Shown: piece after piece, positions 1 to 8,286 of the stretch | Layout of the letters: every line of letters starts with the position of its first letter | Position numbering within the stretch: position 1 is the first letter of the stretch | Assembly (NCBI RefSeq): GCF_002899675.1 | Contig: NZ_PKUU01000002.1 | Span: 286,708 to 350,707 of the forward strand | Direction: 5' to 3' | DNA: 64,000 bases | Source: Clostridium sp. chh4-2 | GTDB lineage: Bacteria; Bacillota; Clostridia; Lachnospirales; Lachnospiraceae | Position numbers and translations under genes: made by a program | The notes under the pieces: generated by a model | What the model saw: the letters and a program-made list of their open reading frames with translations, nothing else | What the model was told of the DNA's origin: nothing | The model's database searches: none

Positions 1-1
1 C

Positions 2-871
2 TATTCCATTTTGGAGATTACGCCGGGTGACCCGGTGGTTATGATTCTGGGAGAAAATGCTCCACAGGATAAGGTGGATCTCTTACGCGAGCAGATGGGG
101 TTAAACAAGCCGTTTCTTCAGCGGTATATCAACTATGTGCTGGGAGCGCTTCACGGAGATTTCGGAAGTTCATACAGAACAAGGCTTCCGGCATTTCAGG
201 AGATCATCGCCAGATTTCCGACTACGCTGAAACTGACGGTGGGAGGGATTTCTCTTGTGATTCTGATGGGAATACCGCTGGGAATTATTGCGGCAATCCG
301 GCAGTATTCGGTGTTTGACAATGTAAGCATGGTGGGTGCGCTGATTCTAAACTCCATGCCGGGATTCTGGTTAGGAATCATGCTGACTCTGCTGTTTTCC
401 GTGAAGCTGGGCCTTTTGCCGGCTACGGGGGTGAGCAGTTGGAAATCATTTATTCTGCCCTGTGTGACATTGGCGGCCGGGATGATGGCCTCGGTCGTTC
501 GTATGACCCGATCCAATATGCTGGAGGTGATCCGTCAGGAATACATAACGACAGCCAGAGCGAAAGGTTCGTCGGAGAAACGGATTATCATGCATCATGC
601 TCTCCGCAATGCGCTGCTTCCGATCGTGACGATTATTGGACTTAATTTCAGCAGTTTGTTGGGAGGAACATTGATTATCGAGACGGTGTTTAACATACCG
701 GGGCTGGGGGCGCTGATGATAACGGCAGTCCGGTCCAAGGATGTGCCTCTGGTTATGTCGGGAGTATTGTTTGTGGCTTTATTAGGCGGATTTATCAACT
801 TGTTTGTAGACATTCTGTATGTATTTATCGATCCGAGGCTGAAATCCCAGTTTGTTAAAGGAAGAAGGTGA
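2..871 (+). CDS. Peptide/nickel-type ABC transporter permease (DppB-like), 5'-truncated by window edge
   Basis: Inner permease subunit of an oligopeptide/dipeptide-class ABC importer. The reading frame is open to the window edge: the codons before base 11 read YSI and join onto LEITPGDP, the usual sequence after the first membrane helix of DppB proteins, so roughly 20-25 N-terminal residues lie outside. The visible 289 residues contain several hydrophobic helices and the cytoplasmic EAA loop (EYITTARAKG, followed by HALRNALLP) that docks on the ATPases. The C-terminus ends in the typical YVFIDPRLK. It is translationally coupled to the next permease (4-nt overlap if that gene starts at GTG 868). 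The substrate cannot be read from sequence; peptides, opines or other small solutes are possible. Confidence 0.93.
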   Translation, partial: YSILEITPGDPVVMILGENAPQDKVDLLREQMGLNKPFLQRYINYVLGALHGDFGSSYRTRLPAFQEIIARFPTTLKLTVGGISLVILMGIPLGIIAAIRQYSVFDNVSMVGALILNSMPGFWLGIMLTLLFSVKLGLLPATGVSSWKSFILPCVTLAAGMMASVVRMTRSNMLEVIRQEYITTARAKGSSEKRIIMHHALRNALLPIVTIIGLNFSSLLGGTLIIETVFNIPGLGALMITAVRSKDVPLVMSGVLFVALLGGFINLFVDILYVFIDPRLKSQFVKGRR

Positions 872-1770
872 TGGAGATGGGAAAGAATAAAAAGGTCTTG
901 GCAGAAGCGGGCCGGATGTATCAAAAGGGACAGTGGAGCATGGTCTGGCACCGGTTTCGAAAAAATAAAAGCGCTATGCTGGGATTAATCTTGCTGATTA
1001 TGCTGGTGGTAGTTGCGCTGTCCGCCGTATTTCTTGTAAATTACCAGACCGATGTGGTTGGTATGGATATGGCAAACAGGATGCAGTCGCCAAGCAGCAG
1101 CCACATTTTAGGAACCGATCATTATGGGCGCGATATTTTCGCCCGGATTATCTATGGAGCCAGAATTTCGCTGTCCATGGCGGTTATTATCATATTGGTT
1201 TCATTTACGGCAGGCGGAGCTATCGGAGCCGTAGCCGGATACTTTGGCGGCTGGGTGGATAATATTCTGATGAGGATTATGGATGTTTTTTATGCGATCC
1301 CATTTAACCTGTTTGCGATCTGCGTTGTCGCTGCGCTGGGAGGCGGTACGTTCAATTTGATCATGGCAATGTCCATAGCCCTGATCCCCATGTTTTCCAG
1401 AATTGTCCGATCTGCGGTGCTTCCGATCTGCGGGCAGGAATATATTGAGTCGGCCAGGGCCTGTGGAACCTCTCATTTCCGGATCATTGTAAAGCACGTG
1501 ATTCCCAATGCCATCGGGCCGATTATCGTACACGCCACACTGAATATTGCAGATACTATCAAGGCGATTGCAGGTTTGAGCTTTATCGGACTCGGGATTG
1601 CAGCCCCTCTGCCGGAATGGGGAGCCATGCTGACGGAAGGGAAAAATTATATTCGGGAATATCCATATCTGGTTGTCGTACCAGGAGTTGCAATTATGAT
1701 TGCCGCAATGAGTTTTAACCTGATCGGCGATGGCCTGCGTGACGCTCTGGACCCAAGACTGAAGAATTAG
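868..1770 (+). CDS. Peptide-type ABC transporter permease (DppC-like)
   Basis: Second permease of the same importer, up to 300 aa. It has a cytoplasmic N-terminal stretch, a first helix at about residues 33-56, the conserved LGTDHYGRDIFARIIYGAR segment, an EAA loop around residues 190-218 (QEYIESARACG, then HVIPNAIGP) and the family C-terminus GLRDALDPRLKN. Starts are possible at GTG 868, ATG 871 and ATG 877. The purine-rich GAAGAAGG at 861-868 is best spaced for ATG 877, so the true protein may be three residues shorter. It overlaps the preceding gene and is followed after 10 nt by an ATPase gene, as expected for a B-C-D-F operon. Confidence 0.94.
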   Translation: MMEMGKNKKVLAEAGRMYQKGQWSMVWHRFRKNKSAMLGLILLIMLVVVALSAVFLVNYQTDVVGMDMANRMQSPSSSHILGTDHYGRDIFARIIYGARISLSMAVIIILVSFTAGGAIGAVAGYFGGWVDNILMRIMDVFYAIPFNLFAICVVAALGGGTFNLIMAMSIALIPMFSRIVRSAVLPICGQEYIESARACGTSHFRIIVKHVIPNAIGPIIVHATLNIADTIKAIAGLSFIGLGIAAPLPEWGAMLTEGKNYIREYPYLVVVPGVAIMIAAMSFNLIGDGLRDALDPRLKN

Positions 1771-1780
1771 GGAGGGGCTT

Positions 1781-2788
1781 ATGAAAGAAGAGAAGCAGAG
1801 AGAAATATTACTGAAAATAGACGATTTAAATGTAGTGTATGAAAATGATACCGAAACCGTACATGCGGTAAACGGTTTAAGCCTGACCCTGGGCAGGAAG
1901 GAAACGTTGGGACTTGTAGGTGAAACAGGGGCAGGAAAAACCACCACGGCATTGAGCATCATGGGTCTTCTCCCTAAGAAAATCGGTAAATGCAATTCAG
2001 GAACCATCACATTTGAGGGTAAAAATCTTCTTGACATGGATCAAAAGGAGCTGATGGGCATCCGCGGAGAGAAGATATCCATGATCTTTCAGGACCCTAT
2101 GACCAGCTTAAATCCGGTCCTCACGGTGGGAGAGCAGGTGAGAGAAGCTCTGGAATTACATAACGAGGCCAACCGTACAAAGGAAGAAATGGAAGCCAGA
2201 GTGGACGAGATGTTCGAGCTGGTGGGAATCTCAAAAGAGAGAAAACAGGAATATCCCCATCAGTTTTCCGGCGGAATGAAACAGAGGGTGGTAATCGCCA
2301 TGGCTTTGGCCTGTAGCCCGGAACTTCTGATTGCAGATGAGCCTACAACCGCCTTAGATGTGACAATACAGGCCCAGGTATTAAATATGATGACCAAGCT
2401 GAAGGAAGAACTGGGGACGTCCATGATTATGATCACCCATGATCTTGGGATTGTGGCGGAAACCTGTGACTATGTAAATGTTGTCTATGCCGGAACGGTT
2501 GTGGAAAGCGGCACCGTGGAAGATATTTTTGAAGGCGAGCACCATCACCCATATACGGATGGGCTGTTCCATTCCCTGCCGGACTTGGAAAAAGCGCAGA
2601 AAAGGCTGACGCCCATTCAGGGATTGATACCAGATCCGACCAATCTGCCGAAAGGGTGCCCATTCCATCCCAGATGTCCGCAGTGTATGGACGTGTGCAG
2701 GGAGCATGAACCACAGGAGGTACATTTGAATACCCAGACCATCCGGTGCCATTTATATCGACAGGAGGAAGCGCAATGGAGCCATTGA
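1781..2788 (+). CDS. Peptide-type ABC transporter ATP-binding protein (DppD-like)
   Basis: ATP-hydrolysing subunit, 335 aa. Visible motifs are Walker A GETGAGKTTT (about residues 46-55), Q-loop MIFQDPMTSLNP, signature FSGGMKQRV (about 161), Walker B LLIADEPTTALD (about 182-193) and the H-loop ITHDLG. The C-terminal extension typical of oligopeptide transporters is present, with a Cys cluster (CPFHPRCPQCMDVC, about residues 291-304) that in relatives can bind an iron-sulfur cluster. It pairs with the downstream ATPase to form a heterodimer. Its 3' end overlaps the start of that gene by 13 nt. Confidence 0.95.
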   Translation: MKEEKQREILLKIDDLNVVYENDTETVHAVNGLSLTLGRKETLGLVGETGAGKTTTALSIMGLLPKKIGKCNSGTITFEGKNLLDMDQKELMGIRGEKISMIFQDPMTSLNPVLTVGEQVREALELHNEANRTKEEMEARVDEMFELVGISKERKQEYPHQFSGGMKQRVVIAMALACSPELLIADEPTTALDVTIQAQVLNMMTKLKEELGTSMIMITHDLGIVAETCDYVNVVYAGTVVESGTVEDIFEGEHHHPYTDGLFHSLPDLEKAQKRLTPIQGLIPDPTNLPKGCPFHPRCPQCMDVCREHEPQEVHLNTQTIRCHLYRQEEAQWSH

Positions 2789-3723
2789 TAGAGATTAAGG
2801 GACTGAAAAAATATTTTAAGACTCCGGCCGGACTTCTTCATGCGGTGGACGATGTGAACCTTTCCATCGCAAAAGGAGAGACTCTTGGGATCGTAGGGGA
2901 AAGCGGATGCGGAAAATCCACTTTGGGCCGGGTAATTATAAAGCTTTTGGAGCCGACGGAGGGAAGCATTCTCTTTGAAGGAACCGACATAGCCGGAATG
3001 AAAAACCGGCAGCTCAAGGAATTCAGAAAGGATGCACAGATTATTTTCCAGGACCCATATGCAAGTTTGAATCCCAGAATGAGTGTGTTTGATCTGATTG
3101 CGGAGCCGATGATCGTTAATCATATCGGAAAGTCCAAGAGCGAGCTGCGGGACCGGGTTCTGGAGCTGATGGAGACTGTGGGCTTAGCGCCCAGACTCGC
3201 ATCTGCCTATCCTCATGAATTAGATGGCGGAAGACGACAGAGAATCGGAGTGGCTCATGCTCTGGCCGTAAATCCTAAATTTATTGTCTGTGATGAGCCG
3301 GTTTCGGCGCTGGACGTTTCCATTCAGGCCCAGATTTTGAATCTGCTGATGGACCTGCAGGAAAAGAGGAATCTGACCTATCTGTTTATTACCCATGATC
3401 TGTCGGTGGTAAAGCATATTTCTAATGAAATTGCGGTTATGTATCTGGGGCAGTGCGTGGAAAAGGCTTCGGCGGAGGAATTGTTTATCAATCCGCTACA
3501 TCCATATACAAAGGCCCTTTTGGAGGCAATCCCTGTGCCGAATTTGAAGAACAGGGGAAAGGCAAGAGAGGTTTTGACAGGTGAGGTGACAAACCCCATC
3601 AACCCGGGAATCGGCTGCCGTTTTGCACCGAGATGCCGGTATGCCAGTGAACAGTGTATAAACAGCAGCATCCGTCTGAAGGAACAGTCCAAAGGACATC
3701 AGGTTGCCTGCATTTTATATTAA
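2776..3723 (+). CDS. Peptide-type ABC transporter ATP-binding protein (DppF-like)
   Basis: Second ATPase subunit, 315 aa, starting MEPLIEIKGL. ATG 2776 is preferred over upstream in-frame codons because AGGAGG at 2762-2767 is ideally spaced. Walker A is GESGCGKSTLG (about residue 41), Q-loop IIFQDPYASLNP, Walker B FIVCDEPVSALD, H-loop ITHDLS, and the C-terminal Cys motif is CRFAPRCRYAS. The signature loop reads LDGGRRQRIG instead of the textbook LSGGQ. The same replacement occurs in the equivalent ATPase of the second peptide-type operon at 36494, so it is a subfamily trait and not decay. Confidence 0.94.
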   Translation: MEPLIEIKGLKKYFKTPAGLLHAVDDVNLSIAKGETLGIVGESGCGKSTLGRVIIKLLEPTEGSILFEGTDIAGMKNRQLKEFRKDAQIIFQDPYASLNPRMSVFDLIAEPMIVNHIGKSKSELRDRVLELMETVGLAPRLASAYPHELDGGRRQRIGVAHALAVNPKFIVCDEPVSALDVSIQAQILNLLMDLQEKRNLTYLFITHDLSVVKHISNEIAVMYLGQCVEKASAEELFINPLHPYTKALLEAIPVPNLKNRGKAREVLTGEVTNPINPGIGCRFAPRCRYASEQCINSSIRLKEQSKGHQVACILY

Positions 3724-3746
3724 CCACTTTGAAGGAGGATAAGAGG

Positions 3747-5291
3747 ATGAAAAAAACAAAGAAAGCAGCAGTATTGGCTTTGGCAGCGGCGGTGATTTTG
3801 TCGGCCTGCGGCGGCAGTCAAACATCAGGTGGAAGCGCCGCCCAGACAGAGGGAGGCGGCGGAGGAAAAGATTCCATTAATATAGAAATCAGTTCCGACC
3901 CATCCGTGTTATGTGGTGGATTTGCGGCCAACTCAACGGTAAATCTGGTATCAGACCAGGTATTTGACCGGCTGCTGGAGAGCAATGGGGACGGAACCTT
4001 TACGCCGAAACTGGCGACAGAGTGGAAGTATGACGACAACGGCAAGGACATCATTTTTACCCTGCGTGAAGGCGTAAAATTCCATAATGGAGAGACAATG
4101 ACTGCCGATGATGTGGTATTTTCTTATAACACCGTTATTAATGATGCCTATGCCACCACGGCTACCTCGCCTATGGATCATATGGAAAAGGTGGATGATA
4201 CTCACGTAAAGCTGGTATTTAAACTGGTATACGGGCCGGCATTGGAAGCGGCCGCTACTTCCTATATGTGTGTGTTTCCGCAGGCTTACTATGAACAGGA
4301 CCCTGATGCATTTTTAAGAAATCCAATAGGAACCGGCGCTTATCAGTTTGTGGAGTGGGTGAGCGGGGACCGCATTGTCCTGACCAGAAATGAGGATTAT
4401 TTTGACGGTGCTGCTCCAATTAAAGACGTAACCTATAAGGTTTATCTGGATTCCAGTGTGGCTGCCATCGCATTGGAGAACGGGGAAATCGATGTGCTGA
4501 CAAATCCGACTCAGACAGACCGTTCCAATCTGATGAACCATGAAGGGCTGGTTTATGAAGAGACGGAATCCGCTATGGTTACATGGGCATTCTTTAACTG
4601 CGAAGGAAGATTTGGCGACCAAAAGCTGAGAGAAGCGTTCCACTATGCGATTGACAGGGAGGCAGTGCTTCAGGGAGCTGCGGAAGGCGTCGGCAAAGTG
4701 GCTAATTCCATGTTCCCTAATTTCCTTCCGGGAAGCGATCCGGATTACCAGATCAGCCATCCATACAATCCGGAAAAAGCCAAGGAGCTTCTGGCTGAGG
4801 CCGGATATGGGGATGGACTGGAAATCACAGTCAAAACGAGAGAATCCGCCAATTATTACAGACCTATGGAGATTATGCAGGCCCAGCTGGCTCAGGTTGG
4901 CGTGACAATGAATATCGAACGGATGGAATCGAATGCATGGTCAAATGACGTGCTGAGACGTTCTGATTTTGAATTTAACCTGATCGCCACAACCTTAGGA
5001 TTCCCGGATTTTGACGAGCGTTACGCGTTGGTTGTCAGCGGACAGCCTCAAAACTTCTATCACATTGCCGATCCGGAACTGGACGCGGCATTTGAAACAA
5101 ACAGAAGCAGCACTGACCCGGAGGAACGAATCCAGGCGTGTCATGATATGATTCGCATTATGGATGAGCACTGTTTGATCCTGCCTCTGTTTGCCAACAT
5201 GAGAGGCATTGCATACAAAGAAGGTTTGGAAGGAATTAAGCCGAACCCTTATTACAGCTATAAGATTGACCAATGGTCATGGGGAAATTAA
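3747..5291 (+). CDS. Peptide-type ABC transporter substrate-binding lipoprotein (SBP family 5)
   Basis: Extracytoplasmic receptor of the importer, 514 aa. ATG 3747 follows GAAGGAGG at 3731-3738. The N-terminus is a lipoprotein signal (positively charged MKKTKK, Ala-rich core, lipobox LSAC with Cys at about residue 21), followed by a Gly/Ser-rich linker, so the protein is anchored outside the membrane. The body shows family-5 hallmarks: LATEWKYDDNGKDIIFTLREGVKF, TADDVVFSYN, and NPEKAKELLAEAGYGDG. Here the receptor gene follows the permease and ATPase genes, unlike the second operon at 31927 where it comes first. The ligand is unknown. Confidence 0.95.
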   Translation: MKKTKKAAVLALAAAVILSACGGSQTSGGSAAQTEGGGGGKDSINIEISSDPSVLCGGFAANSTVNLVSDQVFDRLLESNGDGTFTPKLATEWKYDDNGKDIIFTLREGVKFHNGETMTADDVVFSYNTVINDAYATTATSPMDHMEKVDDTHVKLVFKLVYGPALEAAATSYMCVFPQAYYEQDPDAFLRNPIGTGAYQFVEWVSGDRIVLTRNEDYFDGAAPIKDVTYKVYLDSSVAAIALENGEIDVLTNPTQTDRSNLMNHEGLVYEETESAMVTWAFFNCEGRFGDQKLREAFHYAIDREAVLQGAAEGVGKVANSMFPNFLPGSDPDYQISHPYNPEKAKELLAEAGYGDGLEITVKTRESANYYRPMEIMQAQLAQVGVTMNIERMESNAWSNDVLRRSDFEFNLIATTLGFPDFDERYALVVSGQPQNFYHIADPELDAAFETNRSSTDPEERIQACHDMIRIMDEHCLILPLFANMRGIAYKEGLEGIKPNPYYSYKIDQWSWGN

Positions 5292-5351
5292 GATATGCAG
5301 TAATTTTATCCTGTAACGGGATAATGAATGAAAATAGAGAAGGAGTAAAAG

Positions 5352-6302
5352 ATGGAGAAACGTTATTTAATTCGTATGAACAATTCAGAGGACTGGTTAA
5401 GACATTGGGACGAGGGTACCCAGGTAGTAAATGATTTTATTCTGCCGAGAGGGCCTTATGAGAAGGATGAGATGAGCGATACCATCTATCATAAGGATGC
5501 GGAAGTACCTTATCATCAGCATGAAAAGGGCTTCGAGACATTTATGATTGCCAAAGGAAGCGTCGAATGTGTGATCCGTGGAAAACATTTTATAGCCAAT
5601 GCGGGGGATATCCTTCATATCGCTCCATATACGCCTCACGGATTCCGTTTTTTAGAGGAAGGAACAATCTGGAGAGAGTTATTCCAGGAAATTAATATGG
5701 CTCAGGGAATCATGAATAAGAATACGGTAAAAGGAAATTACCCGGAATATATGGACAGCCCGGAATTTATGGAAGTTTACCGGAACGGCCGCAAGGCGCT
5801 TCAGAGAGAAACACCGGCTCCGGTTGATGTGGAAAAAGAAAAGGTTCATGAAGTCCGTACTCCGGAATTTGCGTTTTCCCATTATAAAGGGGATGGCTAT
5901 GACCTGAAATTAAAGGTAGGAAAATGGGAAACCAATGGAGTGAAAGAAGTATGGCAGGCGAAATTAGAGAAGGGGATCAATATAGAGTACGATTATCCTC
6001 ACTGCAATTGGGAACTCTACTACATTACAAAGGGCGCAGTTCAGTTCACAATTTTGGATGAGACCTTTACAGCCGGCCCGGACTGTCTGGTACATATCCC
6101 TCCATTTCATAAGCACAGCATTAAGGTGCTGGAGGATACGGAGATGTTTGACTATGGCGGGGAGATGGATTTGATGGCGCTTTTGGAAGATTATGAGTCC
6201 ATCAAAAAATATAGCCCTGAAAAATTAGACGATCAGGAATTTATGACTTCCTTCCTTCGTAAGTATAAATGCTTTGTTACAAACTTTTATTTAGTTAAGT
6301 AA
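5352..6302 (+). CDS. Two-cupin domain protein
   Basis: Soluble 316-aa protein with two cupin folds. The first has VPYHQHEKGFE (His55, His57, Glu62 as likely metal ligands) and GDILHIAPYTPHGF as second cupin motif. The second, near residues 215-275, has NWELYYITKGAVQF and LVHIPPFHKHS, with fewer obvious metal ligands. Bicupins of this sort are often dioxygenases, isomerases or sugar-acid enzymes, but the exact reaction cannot be told. GAGAAGGAG precedes the start. It lies 60 nt after the receptor gene and probably belongs to the same operon, so it likely acts on the imported compound. The stop codon at 6300-6302 directly abuts a large palindromic composite repeat. Confidence 0.85.
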   Translation: MEKRYLIRMNNSEDWLRHWDEGTQVVNDFILPRGPYEKDEMSDTIYHKDAEVPYHQHEKGFETFMIAKGSVECVIRGKHFIANAGDILHIAPYTPHGFRFLEEGTIWRELFQEINMAQGIMNKNTVKGNYPEYMDSPEFMEVYRNGRKALQRETPAPVDVEKEKVHEVRTPEFAFSHYKGDGYDLKLKVGKWETNGVKEVWQAKLEKGINIEYDYPHCNWELYYITKGAVQFTILDETFTAGPDCLVHIPPFHKHSIKVLEDTEMFDYGGEMDLMALLEDYESIKKYSPEKLDDQEFMTSFLRKYKCFVTNFYLVK

Positions 6303-6307
6303 GGTAC

Positions 6308-6599
6308 GCCGAAAAGAAGGGGAAACCTGGGCGGGCGGCGGAAATGGAAACAGATAGGGGATTCGGGTTACGACCCTAAGTAATACTAGGACGCCAAGAG
6401 CGGAAAAAGGCAGCGCGGCGCCATTCACGATGAACTCTTTATGACTTCATCGTTCAGTGGCGCCTCAAATACTGATTCGGAATTCAGTATTTGTCTGCCT
6501 TTTTCCGCTCTTGCCGACCAAGTATCACTAAGGGTCTGCACACGATCCCCTATCTGTTTCCATTTCCGCCGCCCGCCCAGGTTTCCCCTTCTTTCCGGC
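6308..6599 (+). repeat. Branched palindrome A1
   Basis: Outer arms 6308-6362 and 6545-6599 are complementary over 55 bp with one mismatch. An imperfect stem follows, then an inner perfect 19-bp stem (left CAAGAGCGGAAAAAGGCAG, ending at 6413). Two hairpins sit at the tip: 6417-6464 (GGCGCC arms around a second stem) and 6467-6492 (AAATACTGA with TCAGTATTT). Folded, it is a three-way junction. The imperfect stem is asymmetric in all A and B elements: one arm carries a GATTCGGG-type sequence and the other a GATCGTATGGAA-type sequence. This gives the element a direction. Confidence 0.9.
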
Positions 6600-6650
6600 T
6601 GTTGCTTGGCTAGCTGAGGATAAAAGATTTGGCGGATGAGAGGGTAAAAT

Positions 6651-6703
6651 TTTACATCAGTCGTTAAGTCTTTTTCAGAAATGACTTCACGATTTAATGT
6701 AAA
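6651..6703 (+). repeat. Short (about 52 bp) palindromic repeat inside composite copy 1
   Basis: The segment begins TTTACATCA and ends TTTAATGTAAA, with a central TTTTTCAGAAATGACTTCA turn, and can fold as an imperfect hairpin. It belongs to a family also seen at 25718, 26250, 40570 and 50860. Further degenerate halves follow up to about 6790 in this spacer. No coding sequence is supported. Confidence 0.75.
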
Positions 6704-6848
6704 GGGTGAGGTCTTTTCGTGAAATGCCTTGACGTTTATAATAAAAACCCGAAGGCTTTTCTGAGAATTCTGTGGCGATCCATGTAAATTGGCTTCTATA
6801 TAAATACCGATACAATAACATTGTTTTTAACCAGGCTAGCGAAAACCA

Positions 6849-7197
6849 GCACAGAACCAGGAAGCGGAGCCGGAAGGAAACGATCAGAGAGGGAACCGGG
6901 CCGGGGAAGCAAGATACGGACAAATGGGATCGTATGGAACCCCTTTAGAACTACTTAGGCCCGTAAGGACAGAACGAGGCAGGTAAAAACTGATTTCCGT
7001 CTCATTTTTTAAAGCGCCGCTGAGCAGCGAAGTCATCAAGAGTTCACTGCGAATGGCGCTGACCTGCCTCGTTCTGTCCTTACGGGCCTTAGTAGTTCTT
7101 AGGGGCGAATCCCGAATCCCATTTGTCCGTATCTTGCTTCCCCGGCCCGGTTCCCTCTCTGATCGTTTCCTTCCGGCTCCGCTTCCTGGTTCTGTGC
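6849..7197 (-). repeat. Branched palindrome B1 with perfect 82-bp outer stem
   Basis: Outer arms 6849-6930 and 7116-7197 are perfect reverse complements over 82 bp. Inside lie an imperfect stem and a perfect inner stem around GACAGAACGAGGCAGGT. Two tip hairpins follow: a weak one at 6985-7010 and the conserved AGCGCC/GGCGCT hairpin at 7013-7060. The order of tip hairpins and of the asymmetric stem is reversed relative to A1, so B1 points the other way. No open frame of note lies inside. Confidence 0.9.
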
Positions 7198-7234
7198 GTA
7201 CCTTTCGCCAACCCCGTTAAATAACAATTTCCTG

Positions 7235-8149
7235 CTACAGATTTTTAAAATCAGCCAGCCGCTGATTTTCCAGAAACAGATGAATCAGATATTTCTCGGC
7301 TTCTGTGAATATCTGACCTTTTCTGAAAAAGATGGTCTGGGAGATTTCCAGGTCCGGTTTTAATTTAAAGCAGAGGATGGGCGGAGCGCTGCGTTCCGGA
7401 GGCAGGAAACCGATAGCTCTTGTGTTGGCAATGAAATGTGCGGCCATATCAAGGCGGCTGCACTGCATCAGGATGTTGGGGTGGATGCCAGCATAATTAA
7501 AATAGCTGTCAATGATTGCCCGCACGAAAGTATCCTTGTTCATGGTGATGAACATTTCATCTTTAAATAAGGAAAGATCAACGTATTCCCCTTCCATTTC
7601 CTCCAGATGATATTGGCGGACCAGAGGATTGTCCCGGGATACGGCAAGGCAAAGGGCGGAATTGGGGCGTGTAATGATGTTGTCAAGCATGGGATCAGTG
7701 CTGGCAGAGCCGGACCAGGCCAAGTCTATGGTGCCGTCCAAAAGTTTCTTTTCCAGAAATTTTACATTTCCTTCCACCAGTTTCAGAGAGAAAAAGGGGT
7801 ATCTTTGGTGGAAGGCAGGAAAAATGTCCATCAGATTCTGCTGTCCTCCGGCTACGGTTATGCCAAGATTGATGCGGCCATGGGAAGAGTCGGCCAGGCC
7901 GCTCATGATATGGTTCAGTTCATGGTACTGATTTAAAATCTGCTGGGCTTTTTCCAGATAAAGTTCCCCTGCATAGGTGGGAATCAGCTTGCCGGGCAGC
8001 CTGGTAAAGAGCTGGACGCCCAGTTCCTTTTCCAGATTAAGCAGACTGTAGTTTAATGCGGAGCGGGTGATATACAGTTTTTCTGCGGCATGGGTGATAT
8101 TCTGTTCCTTTGCGATGGTTACGATATAATTTAATTGTTTAAAATCCAT
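7235..8149 (-). CDS. LysR-family transcriptional regulator
   Basis: Cytoplasmic DNA-binding regulator, 304 aa. The N-terminal winged helix-turn-helix is clear at residues 1-60 (MDFKQLNYIVTIAKEQNITHAAEKL, then an SALNYSLLNLEKELGVQLF-type recognition region). A substrate-binding-protein-like effector domain follows from about residue 90. The gene is divergent from the enolase-superfamily and tricarboxylate-type transporter genes starting at 8287. LysR proteins usually control the divergent operon and themselves from the shared region, here 8150-8286. The effector is probably the transported acid or a breakdown product; this is inference. Confidence 0.93.
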   Translation of the reverse strand: MDFKQLNYIVTIAKEQNITHAAEKLYITRSALNYSLLNLEKELGVQLFTRLPGKLIPTYAGELYLEKAQQILNQYHELNHIMSGLADSSHGRINLGITVAGGQQNLMDIFPAFHQRYPFFSLKLVEGNVKFLEKKLLDGTIDLAWSGSASTDPMLDNIITRPNSALCLAVSRDNPLVRQYHLEEMEGEYVDLSLFKDEMFITMNKDTFVRAIIDSYFNYAGIHPNILMQCSRLDMAAHFIANTRAIGFLPPERSAPPILCFKLKPDLEISQTIFFRKGQIFTEAEKYLIHLFLENQRLADFKNL

Positions 8150-8208
8150 GGGTGATGCCTTTCTATAGGTGTGAATTTAACAATACAGTAAAGCCAAAAT
8201 AAAAGAAC

Positions 8209-8237
8209 TTCTATGATATTACATAATATATTATACT
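8209..8237 (+). promoter_or_regulatory. Putative activator-dependent promoter of the enolase/Tct operon
   Basis: TATACT at 8232-8237 is a good -10 element. The -35 position at 8209-8214 (TTCTAT, 17-bp spacing) is poor, as expected for a LysR-activated promoter. The 137-bp shared region is AT-rich. No exact LysR box could be assigned with certainty. Confidence 0.4.
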
Positions 8238-8286
8238 AAAAATCACAAGGAAATAAAAATAATTTTTGTGGAAATGGAGTAAAAGT

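Larger units (their letters stand above)
6303..7232 (+). repeat. Composite palindromic repeat, copy 1 (elements A1-spacer-B1)
   Basis: No gene is seen in this 0.93-kb gap. It contains two large branched palindromes, A1 (6308-6599) and B1 (6849-7197), in opposite orientation, separated by a 249-bp spacer rich in smaller palindromes. The ends carry the inverted heptamer GGTACGC (6303-6309) and GCGTACC (7196-7202). Beyond B1 the sequence CCCCGTTAAATAACAAT (7213-7229) is shared with copy 2. Copies 2 (40122-40985, reversed) and 3 (50507-51425) have the same layout. The element sits between the convergent 3' ends of the bicupin and LysR genes. Confidence 0.9.

Noticed and set aside
1201..2037. 278-codon minus-strand frame
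   Set aside because: It lies antisense to the DppC-like and DppD-like genes, with no ribosome site or recognisable domain.
6308..6599. Known large ornate RNAs such as GOLLD, ROOL or OLE
   Set aside because: Those are not built of near-perfect 50-80 bp end-to-end stems; the structure here is a simple branched palindrome. A covariance search would settle it.
6303..7232. Retron, group II intron or insertion sequence
   Set aside because: No reverse transcriptase, maturase or transposase frame is present, and the fold does not match msr/msd or intron domain V features.
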